Source: Rickettsia typhi
GTDB lineage: Bacteria > Pseudomonadota > Alphaproteobacteria > Rickettsiales > Deianiraeaceae
Assembly (NCBI GenBank): GCA_945889175.1
Contig: CAMDBF010000002.1
Coordinates: 1-64,000 of the forward strand
Direction: 5' to 3'
DNA: 64,000 nt
Shown here: piece by piece, positions 16,301-24,360 of the stretch
Position numbering within the stretch: the first letter of the stretch is position 1
How the letters are laid out: the number at the start of each line of letters is the position of its first letter
The notes under the pieces: model-generated
What the model was told of the DNA's origin: nothing
What the model saw: the letters and a program-made list of their open reading frames with translations, nothing else
Database searches by the model: none
Made by a program: the position numbers and the translations under genes

Positions 16301-16966
16301 GCAAAAATTACCCCTTCCGAAAATCGTAACAGAAGCATTAAAATGGCAGGGGTTGTTAATATTGTTAAGCAAAGAAGTGGCAAGAGTGGTAGGTTTGCCT
16401 TTGTTCACATTTCGGATACTCAGGGTATATACGAGTGTATGATGTTTAACGGTGATTTGATTGTTCAAAAAAAAGATCTAGTAAGTGAAGGTGTCCTTGT
16501 TGGCATTGAGGTTGTTGTTGAGAAGAAAACGGAAGATGAAACCCCAAGATTGAGCATTAAAGATATTTTTGACATCAAAGAGTTTATTGCAAATCCACCA
16601 AAAACAAATCTTACTGGTAGCAAGTTTGACTATAAAAACAAACAGGGCGACAAGCAATACGAGAATAAACAGAGTGAAGCCTCAAAGCCTCAAACGCAAA
16701 ATTTTACAAAGCCAAAGCCTGCAGAGTTAAAGCCTTCTGCAACTAAGCCTAGTTTGCCCCAGCAGGAAGAATATTACACTAGAGATTGCAATTCTTTAAC
16801 TCCATCCCCTCAAAGTAAAAAACATTTATATCAAAATCAAATTACATACATTGACGACACTCGGGATATACAAGATGTTAAAAATGATATCAGTCAAATG
16901 CTCTTAAAAACTTCCAAACCCCTATATGTAAGTTACAAAGGTTTGGTGCTTTGCATTAAGCCTTAA
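13400..16966 (+). CDS. dnaE: DNA polymerase III subunit alpha (DnaE)
   Basis: Catalytic subunit of the replicative polymerase, 1,188 residues (E. coli 1,160). The N-terminal PHP domain starts FYNHLQVKTEYSIARGT. The polymerase domain shows GPGRGSGAGSI and the catalytic PDFDIDF near residue 394, VKFDFLGLKTL with the third acidic residue, then LNRPGPMENIP and AKFAGYGFNKSHAAAYS. A C-terminal OB domain is visible (VNIVKQRSGKSGRFAFVHI). The last 150 residues form a Lys/Pro/Gln-rich linker and a short terminal domain. The gene stands alone, with its own near-consensus promoter, and converges on a small acidic gene. No proofreading domain is fused. Confidence 0.97.
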   Translation: MSGIFYNHLQVKTEYSIARGTIFYDEAPKLAIAAGMDCLGVCDDFNMFGSFEFAKACISAKIKPIIGCKINLRYETQEGFLNLFAQNDEGYKNLLWISSMISIDKSFDRALPFELLKDKSSGIIALSASVKGHVGKNLLKEDKEIAFNIAKDLREIFGDNFYLELTRTNLKNESIIEEGVFDIAKNLSIPICAGHEIYFKTEEDFEAHDILTCVGEGRYVAEQDRDVSSKQEFFKTKEQMLQAFADVPAALENTFHISRRCSVYPLGRKPMLPPFKTESGLSEDDELKIQAQQGLKKRIEHSGIAEGFTQEDYTKRLEYELEVILKMGFAGYFLIVSDFIKWSKTNNVPVGPGRGSGAGSIIAWVLYITDLDPLYYGLLFERFLNPERVSMPDFDIDFCQEKRNMPIEYVKNKYGEGNVASIITFGKLQARAALKDVGRVLQLSYNEVDRICKLVPFNPVDPVTLQKAIDMDKTLQEQIQNDENIKKLTTIALKVEGLNRHMSTHAAGIIIGDKNLIEIVPLYRGDEDDMSAVGYHMKPAESIGLVKFDFLGLKTLTVIANTIKFIKEQCGDEVDISRINMHDQKVFTLLQNGFTRGVFQLDSVVCRSAMRQMHIDKIEDVIALTSLNRPGPMENIPSYINRKLGKEKIEYPHPILAEVLNETYGIIIYQEQVMRVAQVLALYSLGQADLLRRAMGKKIKEEMDQQRAIFVDGCSRNNIAKEKANEIFDLIAKFAGYGFNKSHAAAYSVISYQTAYLKAHYPLEFLTACLNMDIDNDKDLNIFIAEARDMGIEVVLPNVNYSEARFAIKDNKIVYGLAGIKAVGIASMQELVRIREESGQFKSIFDFCSKLGGKVANKRAIEHLAKAGALDFIHPNRKQIIDNVEKLVGLAASSQKIKESGAESLFGDDSDGESGNNTIVLSKTEDYNEMEKLSAEFEAFGFYLSSHPIKPFIDSLNNIGVTWSSELAKITPSENRNRSIKMAGVVNIVKQRSGKSGRFAFVHISDTQGIYECMMFNGDLIVQKKDLVSEGVLVGIEVVVEKKTEDETPRLSIKDIFDIKEFIANPPKTNLTGSKFDYKNKQGDKQYENKQSEASKPQTQNFTKPKPAELKPSATKPSLPQQEEYYTRDCNSLTPSPQSKKHLYQNQITYIDDTRDIQDVKNDISQMLLKTSKPLYVSYKGLVLCIKP

Positions 16967-16982
16967 AAGCTAATATAGCTTT
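16966..16982. terminator. Possible bidirectional hairpin between dnaE and the acidic gene
   Basis: Perfect 7-bp stem AAAGCTA / TAGCTTT with a 3-base loop, exactly between two convergent genes. The stem is AT-rich and weak and has only short T-tracts, so terminator function is tentative. Confidence 0.3.
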
Positions 16983-16984
16983 AA

Positions 16985-17236
16985 CTAACGATGGCTACCT
17001 TGCATTCTTTTTTTAAGCTCGTCTTTTAGTGTCCACTTTTCCTCTCTCTTTTTTTCACCATCTCCTTGATTTTTGTCGCTTAGCTCTTCTTGGTGTAAAC
17101 TCACTCTTGGTGTTTCACCTTGGTCACCTAAGATAGTCTGGATCGATTTTTCATCTAAGTTTAGCTCTCTTTGGTCTAAATTGTTGTTTTCTTGAGCCTT
17201 TCTTTTTGTAAGAATAGCGCTTATCATCGATGCCAC
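16985..17236 (-). pseudogene. 3' part of an acidic protein gene, after an in-frame TAG
   Basis: Not recognised. 83 codons from an internal ATG, highly charged (DQRELNLDEKSIQTILGDQG ... EKKREEKWTLKDELKKRM). The frame is the same as that of the 195-codon gene just upstream; only one TAG (17270-17272) separates them. The stretch around that TAG is a repeat of the stretch at 17109-17155 within this part, where the matching codon is CAG (Gln). So the two pieces were most likely one gene of about 290 codons. Confidence 0.5.
17109..17155 (-). repeat. Intragenic repeat, copy 2
   Basis: Shares about 36 aligned bases (core ACCTAAGATAGTCT, plus strand) with 17244-17287, roughly 130 bases away. It encodes SIQTILGDQG. 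Confidence 0.6.
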
Positions 17237-17243
17237 TCCTTGT

Positions 17244-17287
17244 CTTTGAGCTTGGCTACCTAAGATAGTCTACATCGAGTTTTTATC
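17244..17287 (-). repeat. Intragenic repeat, copy 1 (contains the TAG)
   Basis: Partner of 17109-17155. It encodes NSM-stop-TILGSQ; the stop replaces the Gln codon of the other copy. Confidence 0.6.
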
Positions 17288-17857
17288 GGGTGAGTATTCT
17301 AAACCAATTTCCTCTTGGCTTTCTATTTTTTTAGCTGGTTCCTTACTTTCCTCCCGATCGTCATTTTGTTGAGGAGCTGGGTTTGAAGCATGTAGACGCA
17401 ATGTTTTGTATGCAATGTTAAAGTTTTTTGTAATTGCTTTCTTAACTTCGTCACTTTCACTACTTAGTATCTGTTTTAGCAATTGTTTGTATGTTTTTTT
17501 TGAGTCCTCATTGCTTGTTTTACAAATAGCTTCCCACGCTGAGTTCTCCGCAGTTTGGTCATTCCATTTTCTCTCTTTTTCATCTTGTTCTATATCGCCT
17601 TCACTCATATCATCTAAATCACCATCCTCTAATGGTGCCTCATTTTTAATGCTGTATGTTAGTATTTCGTTTTTTTTATCTTGAACAATAGGTGGCAAAG
17701 GTTTGTCGATTAAAGATCCATCGTATGGATCGTATCTATAGGTTGTCTGCGTGTTTGCTCTTAAAAACTCTACTATAGCTTTAACATTGTTGAATATATC
17801 TTGTTCAGTAAACTTTGTGATTGCTGCGTTTAAGTCTTGTGTTATTATGCTCTGCAT
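17270..17857 (-). CDS. Acidic protein of unknown function (5' part of split gene)
   Basis: Not recognised. 195 residues, no signal peptide or membrane segment. The N-terminal part is helical (MQSIITQDLNAAITKFTEQD ... VKAIVEFLRAN), followed by a short YRYDPYDGSLIDKPLPPI segment. A strongly acidic middle (DGDLDDMSEGDIEQDEKER), a Lys-containing helical region and a disordered, charged C terminus complete it. It ends at a TAG that appears to interrupt a longer frame reaching 16985. Its position next to decayed accessory genes suggests a non-essential role, perhaps a secreted or host-interaction protein, but nothing shows this directly. Confidence 0.55.
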   Translation of the reverse strand: MQSIITQDLNAAITKFTEQDIFNNVKAIVEFLRANTQTTYRYDPYDGSLIDKPLPPIVQDKKNEILTYSIKNEAPLEDGDLDDMSEGDIEQDEKERKWNDQTAENSAWEAICKTSNEDSKKTYKQLLKQILSSESDEVKKAITKNFNIAYKTLRLHASNPAPQQNDDREESKEPAKKIESQEEIGLEYSPDKNSM

Positions 17858-18019
17858 AAATAAATTATAAAAATTAATAATAAAATAGATTAAAATATTG
17901 TTAAAATCTTTTCATTATTAATTCAAGCTTTATTTTATAATTATTTCTTCAATACAAGCCAAAAAACCTTTTTTTGTGAAAGGCTGTATTAGGCGTTGTT
18001 ATGCTTATAAACTTAAATC

Positions 18020-18066
18020 AAACCCCCTGCGACTTTCTCCCCTACTCCCAGAAGGGGAAGAATTTT
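18020..18066 (+). repeat. Degenerate palindromic element
   Basis: AACCCCCTGCGACTTT at the left end matches the start of copies A and B (8046, 8556), followed by CTCCCCTACTCCCAGAAGGGG, a damaged form of their self-complementary core. It lies in non-coding DNA. Confidence 0.6.
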
Positions 18067-18386
18067 GATAACATGGGAAAGACCTAATAAACATTGCTCC
18101 GCTCCCATGGTAAAACAAAAGGGAGATGTATATCTTTTTTTTGGAACGAATCATAAAGAGTATTGTATAAGAATATCCTTAAATCTATTTACAATTACTG
18201 GCATCTTCTGTCGCCAATGCCAAAGCTTAAGTTAAACTTGCAATCGATTTCTCTATTTTTAAAAGCTATCCAAAGGAGTGTAGATATATCACAAACTTTG
18301 TAATATATCTATCTAAAAATAAAGTATTATTTCTGCTTTTCTGTCCAAGATTGTTTAGCAAGCTTAAGTAAATTATTAGAAAATTC

Positions 18387-18414
18387 TTGATTAAATCTTT
18401 AGAAAAAATACAAT
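18387..18414 (+). promoter_or_regulatory. Probable nuoN operon promoter
   Basis: TTGATT (18387-18392), a 16-base spacer, TACAAT (18409-18414), 54 bases upstream of the nuoN ATG. Confidence 0.5.
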
Positions 18415-18468
18415 GTAAGGTAACCGATGTTTTGATGGTCTATTGCTAATTAATTTTGCATAAAAAGT

Positions 18469-20004
18469 ATGAATCAAATTCTTTCAATTGATTTTATCAA
18501 TTCCTTTGTGGTCGAAATCACCACTCTTTGCATTGCCTTGCTCAGTGTAGTTTTTGCATCATTTGTAAAAAATGAAGGTTTGAAAAAAAACTTATTTACT
18601 ATCTTTTCAATCCTAAGTATTGCACTTATAGCTGCAATTATTTGTTATAAACACTACGATTCCACGGCTTATTACGATGGAATGTTTTTATCCTACAAAA
18701 AGCTTCGCTTTGCTAAAGGCTTGATGTTAGGATTTCTGTCCCTTTTTGTCATTACTTGTTTTTACAAAAAAAACTATTCCTTTAGTATTTTTGCGCTTAC
18801 TTTGCTTTGTTTTATTGGCGGATGCTTTATGCTATCTGCAACAAGCTTTTTATCATTATATTTATCTCTTGAGCTTCAAGCTATACCTGTTTATTTTATT
18901 GCTGCATCGGGAATTAAAATTACAAACAAAGATGGATTTGAGGGTGTGTTGAAATATTTTATCATTTCAGCCTTACTTTCCTGCCTAATGCTTTATGGAA
19001 TCTCTCTTATTTACTTTAATTATGGGCAGCTTGATTTTAGCGAAATAACCGCAGCTGCAATGATTAATATTTCAAGTGTCAACAGCGGTGCCAATGTTTC
19101 TGGCGGTTCAATGGAGCTTTCAAGCATTATATATGCAATTGCAAACAAGCCAAGTGTTGTATTTGGTTTTTGTTTAATTTTATTTGCTTTATTTGGTAAA
19201 TTGTCTTTGGCACCTTTTCATTTTTGGGCACCTGATTTGTACAGTTCTGTTAAAAAAAATAATCTATTTTTTATTGCAAGCCTTCCAAAGGTTGCCTTAC
19301 TTGTTGCCTTAGCGGAGGTATTAAGGCTTATTTATGTCGTTGTTGGGCAGGATGCCGCACAAACTATTGATCTTGTTTGCCTTGCTACAATTGGGCTTTC
19401 TTTTACATTTGGTTCCTTTGGTGGAATAAGGCAAGCAAATATCAAAAGATTACTTGCCTATAGTGGTATTTTAAATGCAGGTTTTTTGGTGTTAGCTGTT
19501 TTTACTTCGGTTAAATCAAGCGAGGGTTTTGAAATTTTAACCCCACTAATTTATTTAACTTTTTATGGTCTTGGCATCTTCTCTGTTTTGTCATTACTTT
19601 CAGTAGCTGAGGTAAAATCAAGATGTAAGTACAAAACTCTTGAATCCCTTAATGGGCTTGGTAAAAGTTATCCATTACTTTCTTTTTTGATACTTTGTTC
19701 TATTTTTTCAACAATAGGTATTCCGCCATTTGCAGGCTTTATAACTAAATTTGCAGTTTTGTACTCTGCAATTAGCACTGGATTTCTTACCATTGCTGTT
19801 TGTGGGGTTGTGGCTTCGGTAATTGCTTGTTTTTATTACTTAAAAATCTTGCATCACATGTATTTTAAAGATGCTTTAAATCCAAATCATACTAAGCCTC
19901 ATTGCTCTCTTGCTTCAAAGCTAATAATTTCACTGAACATTGCTATTCTTGTTGCGAATGTTTCTTTAATTTTTGTAATGCCAAAGATTAGTGGCTTGAT
20001 GTAA
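18469..20004 (+). CDS. nuoN: NADH-quinone oxidoreductase subunit N
   Basis: Antiporter-like proton-pumping subunit of respiratory complex I in the inner membrane. 511 residues, mostly hydrophobic, with about 13-14 membrane segments. Diagnostic stretches are LYLSLELQAIPVYFIAASG with its conserved Glu, GVLKYFIISALLSC, the KLSLAPFHFWAPDLY region with its conserved Lys, and RQANIKRLLAYSGILNAGF. The C terminus has STIGIPPFAGFITKFAVL. No other nuo gene is present in the window, so this subunit is either the last of a nuo cluster lost to rearrangement or a dispersed member. atpF follows after 82 bases. Confidence 0.93.
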   Translation: MNQILSIDFINSFVVEITTLCIALLSVVFASFVKNEGLKKNLFTIFSILSIALIAAIICYKHYDSTAYYDGMFLSYKKLRFAKGLMLGFLSLFVITCFYKKNYSFSIFALTLLCFIGGCFMLSATSFLSLYLSLELQAIPVYFIAASGIKITNKDGFEGVLKYFIISALLSCLMLYGISLIYFNYGQLDFSEITAAAMINISSVNSGANVSGGSMELSSIIYAIANKPSVVFGFCLILFALFGKLSLAPFHFWAPDLYSSVKKNNLFFIASLPKVALLVALAEVLRLIYVVVGQDAAQTIDLVCLATIGLSFTFGSFGGIRQANIKRLLAYSGILNAGFLVLAVFTSVKSSEGFEILTPLIYLTFYGLGIFSVLSLLSVAEVKSRCKYKTLESLNGLGKSYPLLSFLILCSIFSTIGIPPFAGFITKFAVLYSAISTGFLTIAVCGVVASVIACFYYLKILHHMYFKDALNPNHTKPHCSLASKLIISLNIAILVANVSLIFVMPKISGLM

Positions 20005-20086
20005 TGTATTACTTGATTTAATTTGAGTATTAGAATAAAATTTTGTTTATAAATTAAATTGGAATTTTTATTGTGTAAATTACTTT

Positions 20087-20554
20087 ATGAATCACTTTCA
20101 TTTTGACGAAAAATTTTGGGTTGCCCTCTCTTTTGTAATATTTTGTATCGCCGCCTACAAACCTTTTAAAGCTTTATTTATTAAGGGCTTGGCAAAGAAG
20201 GTTGATTATATTAAAAACTTAATATCCTCTTGCGTTGAGCTTGAAAAAGAGAGTTTAAGTAAATTAAAGCAAATGGAGCTAAATTTAAAACAAATAAAAG
20301 CAGAATCCGAAATTTTAATTAAGCAGGCTAACTCTCAGGCCAGTAAAATTATTGAGGATGCTAAAATTGTTGCAAAAAAAACTTTTGACGATATTGAAAT
20401 AATTAATGTTACAAAAATAAAAAATTTAAAATCAATTTACCTCAAAATAATTGAAGCTAAAATTGTTGAAACAGTTTTTAATAATGTTACTCAAATTACC
20501 AAAGACGATACTCAGCTAAATAGCATTGCTACTTTGTCTAAAAAAATGAAATAA
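20087..20554 (+). CDS. atpF: ATP synthase F0 subunit b
   Basis: The b subunit is the peripheral stalk that ties the F1 head to the membrane. 155 residues: one N-terminal membrane segment (about 10-27, FWVALSFVIFCIAAYKPF) followed by a long charged coiled coil (SCVELEKESLSKLKQMELNL, then QANSQASKIIEDAKIVAKKT). This layout and length are typical. No other ATP synthase gene is adjacent, which is common when the F0 and F1 genes are split. The sequence is divergent, so the call rests on architecture. Confidence 0.8.
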   Translation: MNHFHFDEKFWVALSFVIFCIAAYKPFKALFIKGLAKKVDYIKNLISSCVELEKESLSKLKQMELNLKQIKAESEILIKQANSQASKIIEDAKIVAKKTFDDIEIINVTKIKNLKSIYLKIIEAKIVETVFNNVTQITKDDTQLNSIATLSKKMK

Positions 20555-20616
20555 TAAATAAAATAAATAAAAAGGAATAACTTAGCTTTTAATATTAAAA
20601 TTTATAAAAACTACAA

Positions 20617-21789
20617 ATGAGTTTTGTTTTTACAAGTGAGTCAGTCTCGCCCGGCCATCCCGATAAACTTTGCGACCAAATATCTGACTTATTGCTCGAC
20701 CACATACTAGCCCACGAGCCTGATGCCAGAGGTGCCTTTGAATGTTTTGCAACAAAAAACACATTAATTGTTGGCGGCGAATGTAGGGTACAGGATATGT
20801 CAATTTTGAATAAAGATGTTTTGGAGAAAAAAATAAGAGATTACATAAAATACATAGGTTACGACAAGGATGGCTTTAACTGGAGTGATGTTGATATTCA
20901 GTTTATTTTTCACAAGCAATCTGCCGATATAGCAATTGGTGTTGACGAAACTGCCCAAAAACCCGAGGGAGCAGGTGACCAAGGCATTATGTTTGGCTAT
21001 GCCTGCGACGAAACTCCCCAGTTTATGCCATCGGCAATATATTACGCTCATAAAATTCTTGAAACCATATGGGATTTGGGTAAGAAAGGTAAAATTATAA
21101 ATCTTGGACCTGATGCTAAAAGCCAAGTTAGCCTTGTCTACTCGGACTCTGGCGAGGTTATTGAGACTGACTCTGTAACTCTTTCAATTCAACACCCTCA
21201 GGATGTGTCAATATCGGAAATAAGAAAAACAGTTATACCTATTATTGAATCAATTTTACCTTCAAAAAAACTGCCTAGCCCCGAGAGAATCTTTGTCAAC
21301 CCAACGGGTAACTTTGTAATAGGTGGTCCAGTTTCGGACACTGGTCTTACTGGGCGAAAAATTATTGTTGACACATACGGTGGATATGCCCCTCATGGCG
21401 GCGGTGCTTTTAGTGGTAAAGATCCTACAAAGGTAGACAGGTCAGCAGCTTACATGGCAAGATTTTTAGCAAAAAACATTGTTGCAAGTGGTCTTGCAAA
21501 AAAATGTACAATTCAGCTTTCATATGTCATAGGAATCTCTTATCCTATATCAATTTTTATGGACTGTGCAGGCACTCTTAAGCAGGGGGTCAGGAATCAA
21601 GATGTTATTAATTTTATTAAAAATAACATAGATCTAACTCCTAAAGGTATAAGAACCTTTTTAAAATTAAATAGACCAATCTATCTTAAAACTGCAACCT
21701 TTGGGCACTTTGGTAGAGAGGCTAAGGATGGCTTTTTTACTTGGGAGGAGCTCAGTTTGGTTGACAAGATTAAGGCACATTTTTGTTAA
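20617..21789 (+). CDS. metK: S-adenosylmethionine synthetase
   Basis: MetK makes S-adenosylmethionine from methionine and ATP. All hallmarks are present: SESVSPGHPDKLCDQISD at the N terminus, GAGDQGIMFGYACDE near residue 117, and GGGAFSGKDPTKVDRSAAY near 265. 390 residues matches the family. An AGGA ribosome-binding sequence lies upstream. Its 3' end is separated by 5 bases from the tkt start. Presence of metK is notable in a Rickettsiales-like genome because Rickettsia species often have a decayed metK and import SAM. Here the frame is intact, and two DNA methyltransferases in the window would use the product. Confidence 0.97.
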   Translation: MSFVFTSESVSPGHPDKLCDQISDLLLDHILAHEPDARGAFECFATKNTLIVGGECRVQDMSILNKDVLEKKIRDYIKYIGYDKDGFNWSDVDIQFIFHKQSADIAIGVDETAQKPEGAGDQGIMFGYACDETPQFMPSAIYYAHKILETIWDLGKKGKIINLGPDAKSQVSLVYSDSGEVIETDSVTLSIQHPQDVSISEIRKTVIPIIESILPSKKLPSPERIFVNPTGNFVIGGPVSDTGLTGRKIIVDTYGGYAPHGGGAFSGKDPTKVDRSAAYMARFLAKNIVASGLAKKCTIQLSYVIGISYPISIFMDCAGTLKQGVRNQDVINFIKNNIDLTPKGIRTFLKLNRPIYLKTATFGHFGREAKDGFFTWEELSLVDKIKAHFC

Positions 21790-21794
21790 TAGCT

Positions 21795-23774
21795 ATGCAA
21801 AACAACAATTTAAAAGACATGGCAAATGCTTTAAGATTTTTATCTTTGTGGCAAGTTGAGTCTGCTAACTCAGGTCACCCCGGTATGCCACTTGGGGCTG
21901 CGGATATAGTTTGTGTTTTATTTTCAAAATTCATAAAATTTTATGCACCGGATGCAAAGTGGCAAAATAGAGACAGATTTGTTTTGTCTGCTGGGCATGC
22001 GTCGGCTCTTTTGTATTCTTTGTTTTACCTTTGCGGCTATCCTGACATTGATATTGAGGACTTAAAAAACTTTCGTCAACTAAAGGCAAAAACTGCTGGA
22101 CACCCAGAGTATGGCTATCTTGATGCTATAGAGGTAACAACAGGACCATTAGGGCAAGGCTTTGCCAACGCCGTTGGTATGGCAATTGCTGAAAAAAAAT
22201 TACATAATACTTTTTCAAGCACCTTGGTTGACCACTACACATATGTTTTAACGGGCGATGGATGTCTTCAAGAGGGTATATCGCAGGAGGCTATGGAACT
22301 TGCGGGTCACTTAAAGCTTGCAAAACTAATTGCAATTTACGATAGTAACGAAATTACAATTGATGGAAGCACCAAGATTGCAAACTCTACAAACATAAGA
22401 CTTAGATTTGAAGCCTCAGGATGGAATGTATTTGAGTGCGATGGTCATGATTGCAGTCAAATTGAATCATCTTTAAATGCTGCAAAAAACTCAAACAACA
22501 ATAAGCCATCACTCGTTGTTTGTTCAACAAAAATAGGTCTAGGCAGTGCAAAGCAAGGCACGGCGGATGTTCATGGTTCACCACTTAAGGCAACCGAGAT
22601 AGAGGAGGTCGCAAAAAATCTTGATTGGGCATATGGTAAGCTTGAAGTACCGCAAAGTATATTAGGGCAATGGAGAGACCTTGGTGTTAAATGTAAAGCA
22701 GAATATGATAACTGGCATCAAAACCTATCTGTAAGTCCATTAAAGACGAAATTTGAGGAATTTATGCAAATGAACTTTGTAAAATCAGAGTCTTTAATTA
22801 ACGATTATATTAAGTCTCAAGGCGAACTAAAGCAATCAAACTCTACAAGGCAAGTTGGTGGTGATGTGCTTAATTTACTGCAATCAGTCCACGAAAATAT
22901 TATTATTGGCTCGGCTGATTTGGCAAAGTCAAACTGTGTTTATACTAAGCACTCAGTATCAATAAAACCAGATGATTTTAGTGGCAACTTTTTACACTAC
23001 GGTATAAGAGAGCATGCAATGGCAGCTGTCATGAACGGAATATACCTACACGGCGGGCTTTTACCAATTGGTTCGACATTTTTAGTTTTTGCCGATTACT
23101 TAAAGCCTGCAATAAGGCTATCGGCACTTATGGAGATAGGGGTAGTTTATGTTTTTACTCACGACTCGGTAGCTCTTGGTGAGGACGGACCTACTCACCA
23201 ACCCATTGAGCACTTAGCCTCTTTAAGAATGATACCAAACTTAAGAGTTTTTAGACCAAGCGACCAAGCCGAGGTTGCTAAATGTTTTCAAATTGCCTTA
23301 AACTCGCCAAAAGTGCCTTCTGCATTTGCAATGTCAAGACAAAACCTTGGTTATCACAGAACAAGCCAAAATGTAGAAGGTATTGCAAAGGGTGCATATT
23401 TTGTATTTAAATCGCAGGATATATCTAATGATAAATTTAGATTTTTTGCTAGTGGCTCCGAGGTTGCTCTTGCCATAGAGACGGCAAAAGAACTTGGGGG
23501 AATGGGTATTAAGGCATCGGTAATTTCTGTACCTTGTCTTGAACTATTTACCGAGCAAGATGATAATTACAAAGCTTATGTGTTAGGCGGTAAGGATGCA
23601 AAAAGAGTATTTGTTGAAATGGCAAATGTAATGTCTTTTTACAAGTACATTCGTGCCGACAAGGATATTCTTTGCGAAATTGATACTTTTGGCAAGTCGG
23701 GACCTGCTTCAAAAGTTATGGATTATTTTGGATTTACAAAAGAGAAAATACTTTTAAAATGTATGAACTCTTAA
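21795..23774 (+). CDS. tkt: Transketolase
   Basis: Thiamine-diphosphate enzyme of the pentose phosphate pathway. 659 residues from the ATG I prefer (21795); the open frame begins at 21783, overlapping metK. Motifs are SGHPGMPLGAADI, FVLSAGHASALLYSLFYL, TGPLGQGFANAVGMA, the ThDP motif GDGCLQEGISQEA ... YDSNEITIDG, and in the pyrimidine domain SVALGEDGPTHQPIEHLA. The C-terminal domain ends in FGKSGPASKVMDYFGFT. It is complete and probably co-transcribed with metK. Confidence 0.96.
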   Translation: MQNNNLKDMANALRFLSLWQVESANSGHPGMPLGAADIVCVLFSKFIKFYAPDAKWQNRDRFVLSAGHASALLYSLFYLCGYPDIDIEDLKNFRQLKAKTAGHPEYGYLDAIEVTTGPLGQGFANAVGMAIAEKKLHNTFSSTLVDHYTYVLTGDGCLQEGISQEAMELAGHLKLAKLIAIYDSNEITIDGSTKIANSTNIRLRFEASGWNVFECDGHDCSQIESSLNAAKNSNNNKPSLVVCSTKIGLGSAKQGTADVHGSPLKATEIEEVAKNLDWAYGKLEVPQSILGQWRDLGVKCKAEYDNWHQNLSVSPLKTKFEEFMQMNFVKSESLINDYIKSQGELKQSNSTRQVGGDVLNLLQSVHENIIIGSADLAKSNCVYTKHSVSIKPDDFSGNFLHYGIREHAMAAVMNGIYLHGGLLPIGSTFLVFADYLKPAIRLSALMEIGVVYVFTHDSVALGEDGPTHQPIEHLASLRMIPNLRVFRPSDQAEVAKCFQIALNSPKVPSAFAMSRQNLGYHRTSQNVEGIAKGAYFVFKSQDISNDKFRFFASGSEVALAIETAKELGGMGIKASVISVPCLELFTEQDDNYKAYVLGGKDAKRVFVEMANVMSFYKYIRADKDILCEIDTFGKSGPASKVMDYFGFTKEKILLKCMNS

Positions 23775-23860
23775 AGATTTAGTATTACAAAGTGCTTGCA
23801 AATTGTTGTATTTTTTGGTATTATAGATAACAAATTGTATAGCATTGTTTTATAAATTTC

Positions 23861-24352
23861 ATGACGAGAAAAATAGTAGTTGATTGCAACTTTCAAGGTA
23901 AAAAAGTGCCTGTTGACTTTTTTATTGGCGAGCCTGACGAGACTCATCACCCATTGCATTTTCAGGCAGATTTTGTATCAAAAAAAGGTGGAATGGTTCC
24001 CCCTGATGTAATGGAGGCAATGTCGAAGGTTAAGCAGTTAGCTGATAAAAACAAGGTTCCTTTTGCTGATCTTTGCTACTATGCCATGCTAATTGCAAAT
24101 GGTAAGGCTGACGATATGGACATTGATGATGTTAATGTATTGAAAAAATTTGACGAAATTCTTGCAAGTGATGATGAGAGTATTAAAAATGAATCTGATG
24201 ATTCAAGCTCGGAAACTCAGAACATAGAAGATGATTCTCAAGATCAGGGCACTAACTCTGTAGAATACGAAGAACTTAGCCACGAGGATGTAAATATTGA
24301 GGAAAGTGAAGAGCAAAAAGAAGAAGGCGAGGAGGAATCGGAAAATAAATGA
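23861..24352 (+). CDS. DUF2610 family protein with acidic tail
   Basis: The first 85 residues (MTRKIVVDCNFQGKKVPVDF, then GEPDETHHPLHFQADFVS and MVPPDVMEAMSKVKQLADKN) match DUF2610. I know this family chiefly from Rickettsiales; its function is unknown. The fold looks like a short beta part followed by helices. The remaining about 75 residues are low-complexity and acidic (Glu/Asp/Ser), probably disordered. No signal peptide. It lies downstream of tkt and 8 bases upstream of an unrecognised gene, so the two may be expressed together. Confidence 0.8.
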   Translation: MTRKIVVDCNFQGKKVPVDFFIGEPDETHHPLHFQADFVSKKGGMVPPDVMEAMSKVKQLADKNKVPFADLCYYAMLIANGKADDMDIDDVNVLKKFDEILASDDESIKNESDDSSSETQNIEDDSQDQGTNSVEYEELSHEDVNIEESEEQKEEGEEESENK

Positions 24353-24360
24353 TATAAAAA

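Larger units (their letters stand above)
17858..18468. other. Intergenic region with degenerate palindrome
   Basis: About 610 bases without a convincing gene. It holds a degenerate palindromic element (18020-18066), an inverted repeat CATGGGA...TCCCATGG (about 18073-18111), and the nuoN promoter at its right end. The remainder is AT-rich with no recognised RNA. Confidence 0.6.

Noticed and set aside
12815-17272. TAG used as a sense codon
   Set aside because: ribD, infA and thiG end at TAG at the expected family length, so TAG is a normal stop; the two in-frame TAGs are better explained by gene decay.
17858-18468. Structured RNA (6S, RNase P, tmRNA or tRNA) in the long gap
   Set aside because: None of the conserved sequence signatures was found, and no tRNA T-loop or cloverleaf was seen here or in the other gaps.
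20555-20616. SAM riboswitch before metK
   Set aside because: The gap is only 62 bases and consists of A/T-rich runs without the conserved stems.
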